Assembly (NCBI GenBank): GCA_964352225.1
Contig: CAYGRM010000058.1
Coordinates: 1-23,612, forward strand
Reading direction: 5' to 3'
DNA length: 23,612 nucleotides
Source: CAJQQY01 sp964352225
Lineage (GTDB): Bacteria; Bacteroidota; Bacteroidia; Chitinophagales; Saprospiraceae
Part shown: piece by piece, positions 22,501 to 23,612 of the stretch
Position numbering within the stretch: position 1 is the stretch's first letter
How the letters are laid out: every line of letters starts with the position of its first letter
The notes under the pieces: generated by a model
The model's database searches: none
What the model was told of the DNA's origin: nothing
Seen by the model: the letters and a program-made list of their open reading frames with translations, nothing else
Translations under genes and position numbers: made by a program

Positions 22501-22596
22501 TTATATCCTCATCAAGTGTTTAAATTTACGGACGATTAAAATAGGTTCCTCAACAAACATTGTTGTCAAATAAGAAAAAATATTAAAACTTAAATT

Positions 22597-23565
22597 ATGG
22601 TTACCTCCATTTGGGACGATTTAAAAAGAGAATTTAGTTCAGGAAATATGATCACTCGTTTGATCATAATCAATGTGGTAGTATTTGTGGTAATCAATTT
22701 AGTTAAAGTAGGTTACACTATTTCCTATGCTGGCGAATCTTCCCTCACTAACGGATTTCAAGATTTTCTTCACCTTTTTTGTATGTCTTCTGATGGATGG
22801 TATTTATTAACCCATCCTTGGATTCCTATCACAAGTATGTTTTTGCATGAAGGGTTTTGGCATATTGTCTGGAACATGTTATTCCTCTATTGGTTTGGAA
22901 AAATTGTTGGAGGATTCATTGGTGATCACCATGTCTTACCTCTTTATTTATTGAGTGGTCTTGCTGGAGGCGTTGCCTTTTATTTGAGTGATGTATTAAT
23001 CTATGGCGATACCAATTTCGCTTTGGGAGCATCTGGAGCAGTTAATGGAATCATTCTTGCCTCTGCCATTATTTCCCCTGATTACATCATGAGATTGTTG
23101 TTCATTGGAGATGTTAAACTCAAATATATTGTAGCTGTTTTATTATTTTTAGATGTTATTGCCATTGCTGATAATATAAATACAGGAGGACATTTTGCGC
23201 ACCTTGGAGGAGCATTCTTTGGTTGGTTTTATATTTACCAATTACGCTCAGGTGGCTTTGACATGTCTGGTCCAGTCAACAATATTATCAATGCCTTTCA
23301 AACTTTTTTCCAAAATATTTTTGGATTTTTCACAGGCAGAAAAAATAAACTTCGAGTAGAATATAAAAGTCCCAAAAGCAAATCTTCCTCCAAATCACGA
23401 TCTTCCATGGGTAGCTTTGGAAGAGGCTCAGGAAATGCAAAATCTGATAATGATTTACCACACCAAGAGCGAGTAGATGCTATTTTGGAAAAAATCAAAA
23501 AATCAGGTTATGAAAGTTTATCTGCGGAAGAAAAAGAATTTTTATTCAACGCAAGTAAAAAATAG
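22597..23565 (+). CDS. Rhomboid family intramembrane serine protease with C-terminal DUF6576-like tail
   Basis: A 322-residue rhomboid. Residues 1-20 are cytoplasmic and polar (MVTSIWDDLKREFSSGNMIT), and the six-helix core spans about 21-216. Catalytic S146 lies in FALGASGAVNG and H202 in GGHFAHLGGAFFGW; H89 and N93 (GFWHIVWNMLFLYWFG) are the conserved loop/helix-2 residues. After about 217 comes a tail with a Ser/Lys/Arg-rich linker (about 260-285) and a short terminal helix motif (QERVDAILEKIKKSGYESLSAEEKEFLF), which resembles the DUF6576 module attached to Bacteroidota rhomboids. It is clearly diverged from the preceding rhomboid, so the pair is an old duplication or two subfamilies side by side. 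Substrate unknown. Confidence 0.94.
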   Translation: MVTSIWDDLKREFSSGNMITRLIIINVVVFVVINLVKVGYTISYAGESSLTNGFQDFLHLFCMSSDGWYLLTHPWIPITSMFLHEGFWHIVWNMLFLYWFGKIVGGFIGDHHVLPLYLLSGLAGGVAFYLSDVLIYGDTNFALGASGAVNGIILASAIISPDYIMRLLFIGDVKLKYIVAVLLFLDVIAIADNINTGGHFAHLGGAFFGWFYIYQLRSGGFDMSGPVNNIINAFQTFFQNIFGFFTGRKNKLRVEYKSPKSKSSSKSRSSMGSFGRGSGNAKSDNDLPHQERVDAILEKIKKSGYESLSAEEKEFLFNASKK

Positions 23566-23612
23566 ATTTAATTCGTTAAACGATTACTTGTAAAATAAAC
23601 TCGTATGGTGAC

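Overview
The window is AT-rich (roughly one third G+C by eye) chromosomal DNA of a Bacteroidota bacterium, probably close to the Saprospiria; the class is an inference, the phylum is well supported. The evidence is an ATP synthase operon lacking the beta and epsilon genes, an a subunit with a signal peptide and a long periplasmic N-terminus, -7 boxes of the TAnnTTTG type, start codons without Shine-Dalgarno sequences, the order pheT / coiled-coil gene / zapA / rny, and an RDD / SpoIIM / DUF4129 / DUF4350 block. I see no phage, IS, CRISPR or tRNA/rRNA gene, and no spacer exceeds 300 bases.

Layout, left to right. 1-186: terminator and palindromes downstream of atpG, plus a probable promoter for a gene off the left edge. 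187-6202 (minus strand, so read right to left): atpB, atpE, two tandem paralogous b-subunit genes, atpH, atpA, atpG. 6203-6494: atpB promoter and rny terminator. 6495-11423 (minus): pheT, a small coiled-coil gene, zapA, rny. 11622-14472 (minus): a soluble hybrid histidine kinase followed by a stand-alone Hpt protein, closed by a strong terminator. 14600-17307 (minus): an RDD membrane protein, an RlmD-type rRNA uracil methyltransferase and an unrecognised 115-residue protein. 17487-21633 (plus, divergent from RDD): SpoIIM-like fusion, DUF4129 and DUF4350 membrane proteins, the set that normally accompanies a MoxR ATPase and a DUF58 protein, neither of which is present here. 21799-23565 (plus): two tandem, catalytically intact rhomboid proteases.

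How the genes work together. The atp operon supplies F0 plus delta, alpha and gamma of F1; beta and epsilon must be encoded elsewhere. Its two b genes lie in the order c-b-b-delta-alpha-gamma, as for b' and b in cyanobacteria, and suggest a heterodimeric stator stalk. The kinase and Hpt form a phosphorelay whose final output is not visible. PheT, ZapA and RNase Y are housekeeping functions (tRNA charging, Z-ring assembly, mRNA decay). The SpoIIM/DUF4129/DUF4350 proteins probably form an envelope complex.

The least ordinary material is between the genes. Many spacers hold short quasi-repetitive words that fold into hairpins. One two-hairpin family with compensatory base changes abuts the stop codons of atpG and RDD, with a possible half copy after rlmD. 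All but the two shortest intercistronic gaps of the atp operon hold a different hairpin, including a strong one 24 nt after atpE.
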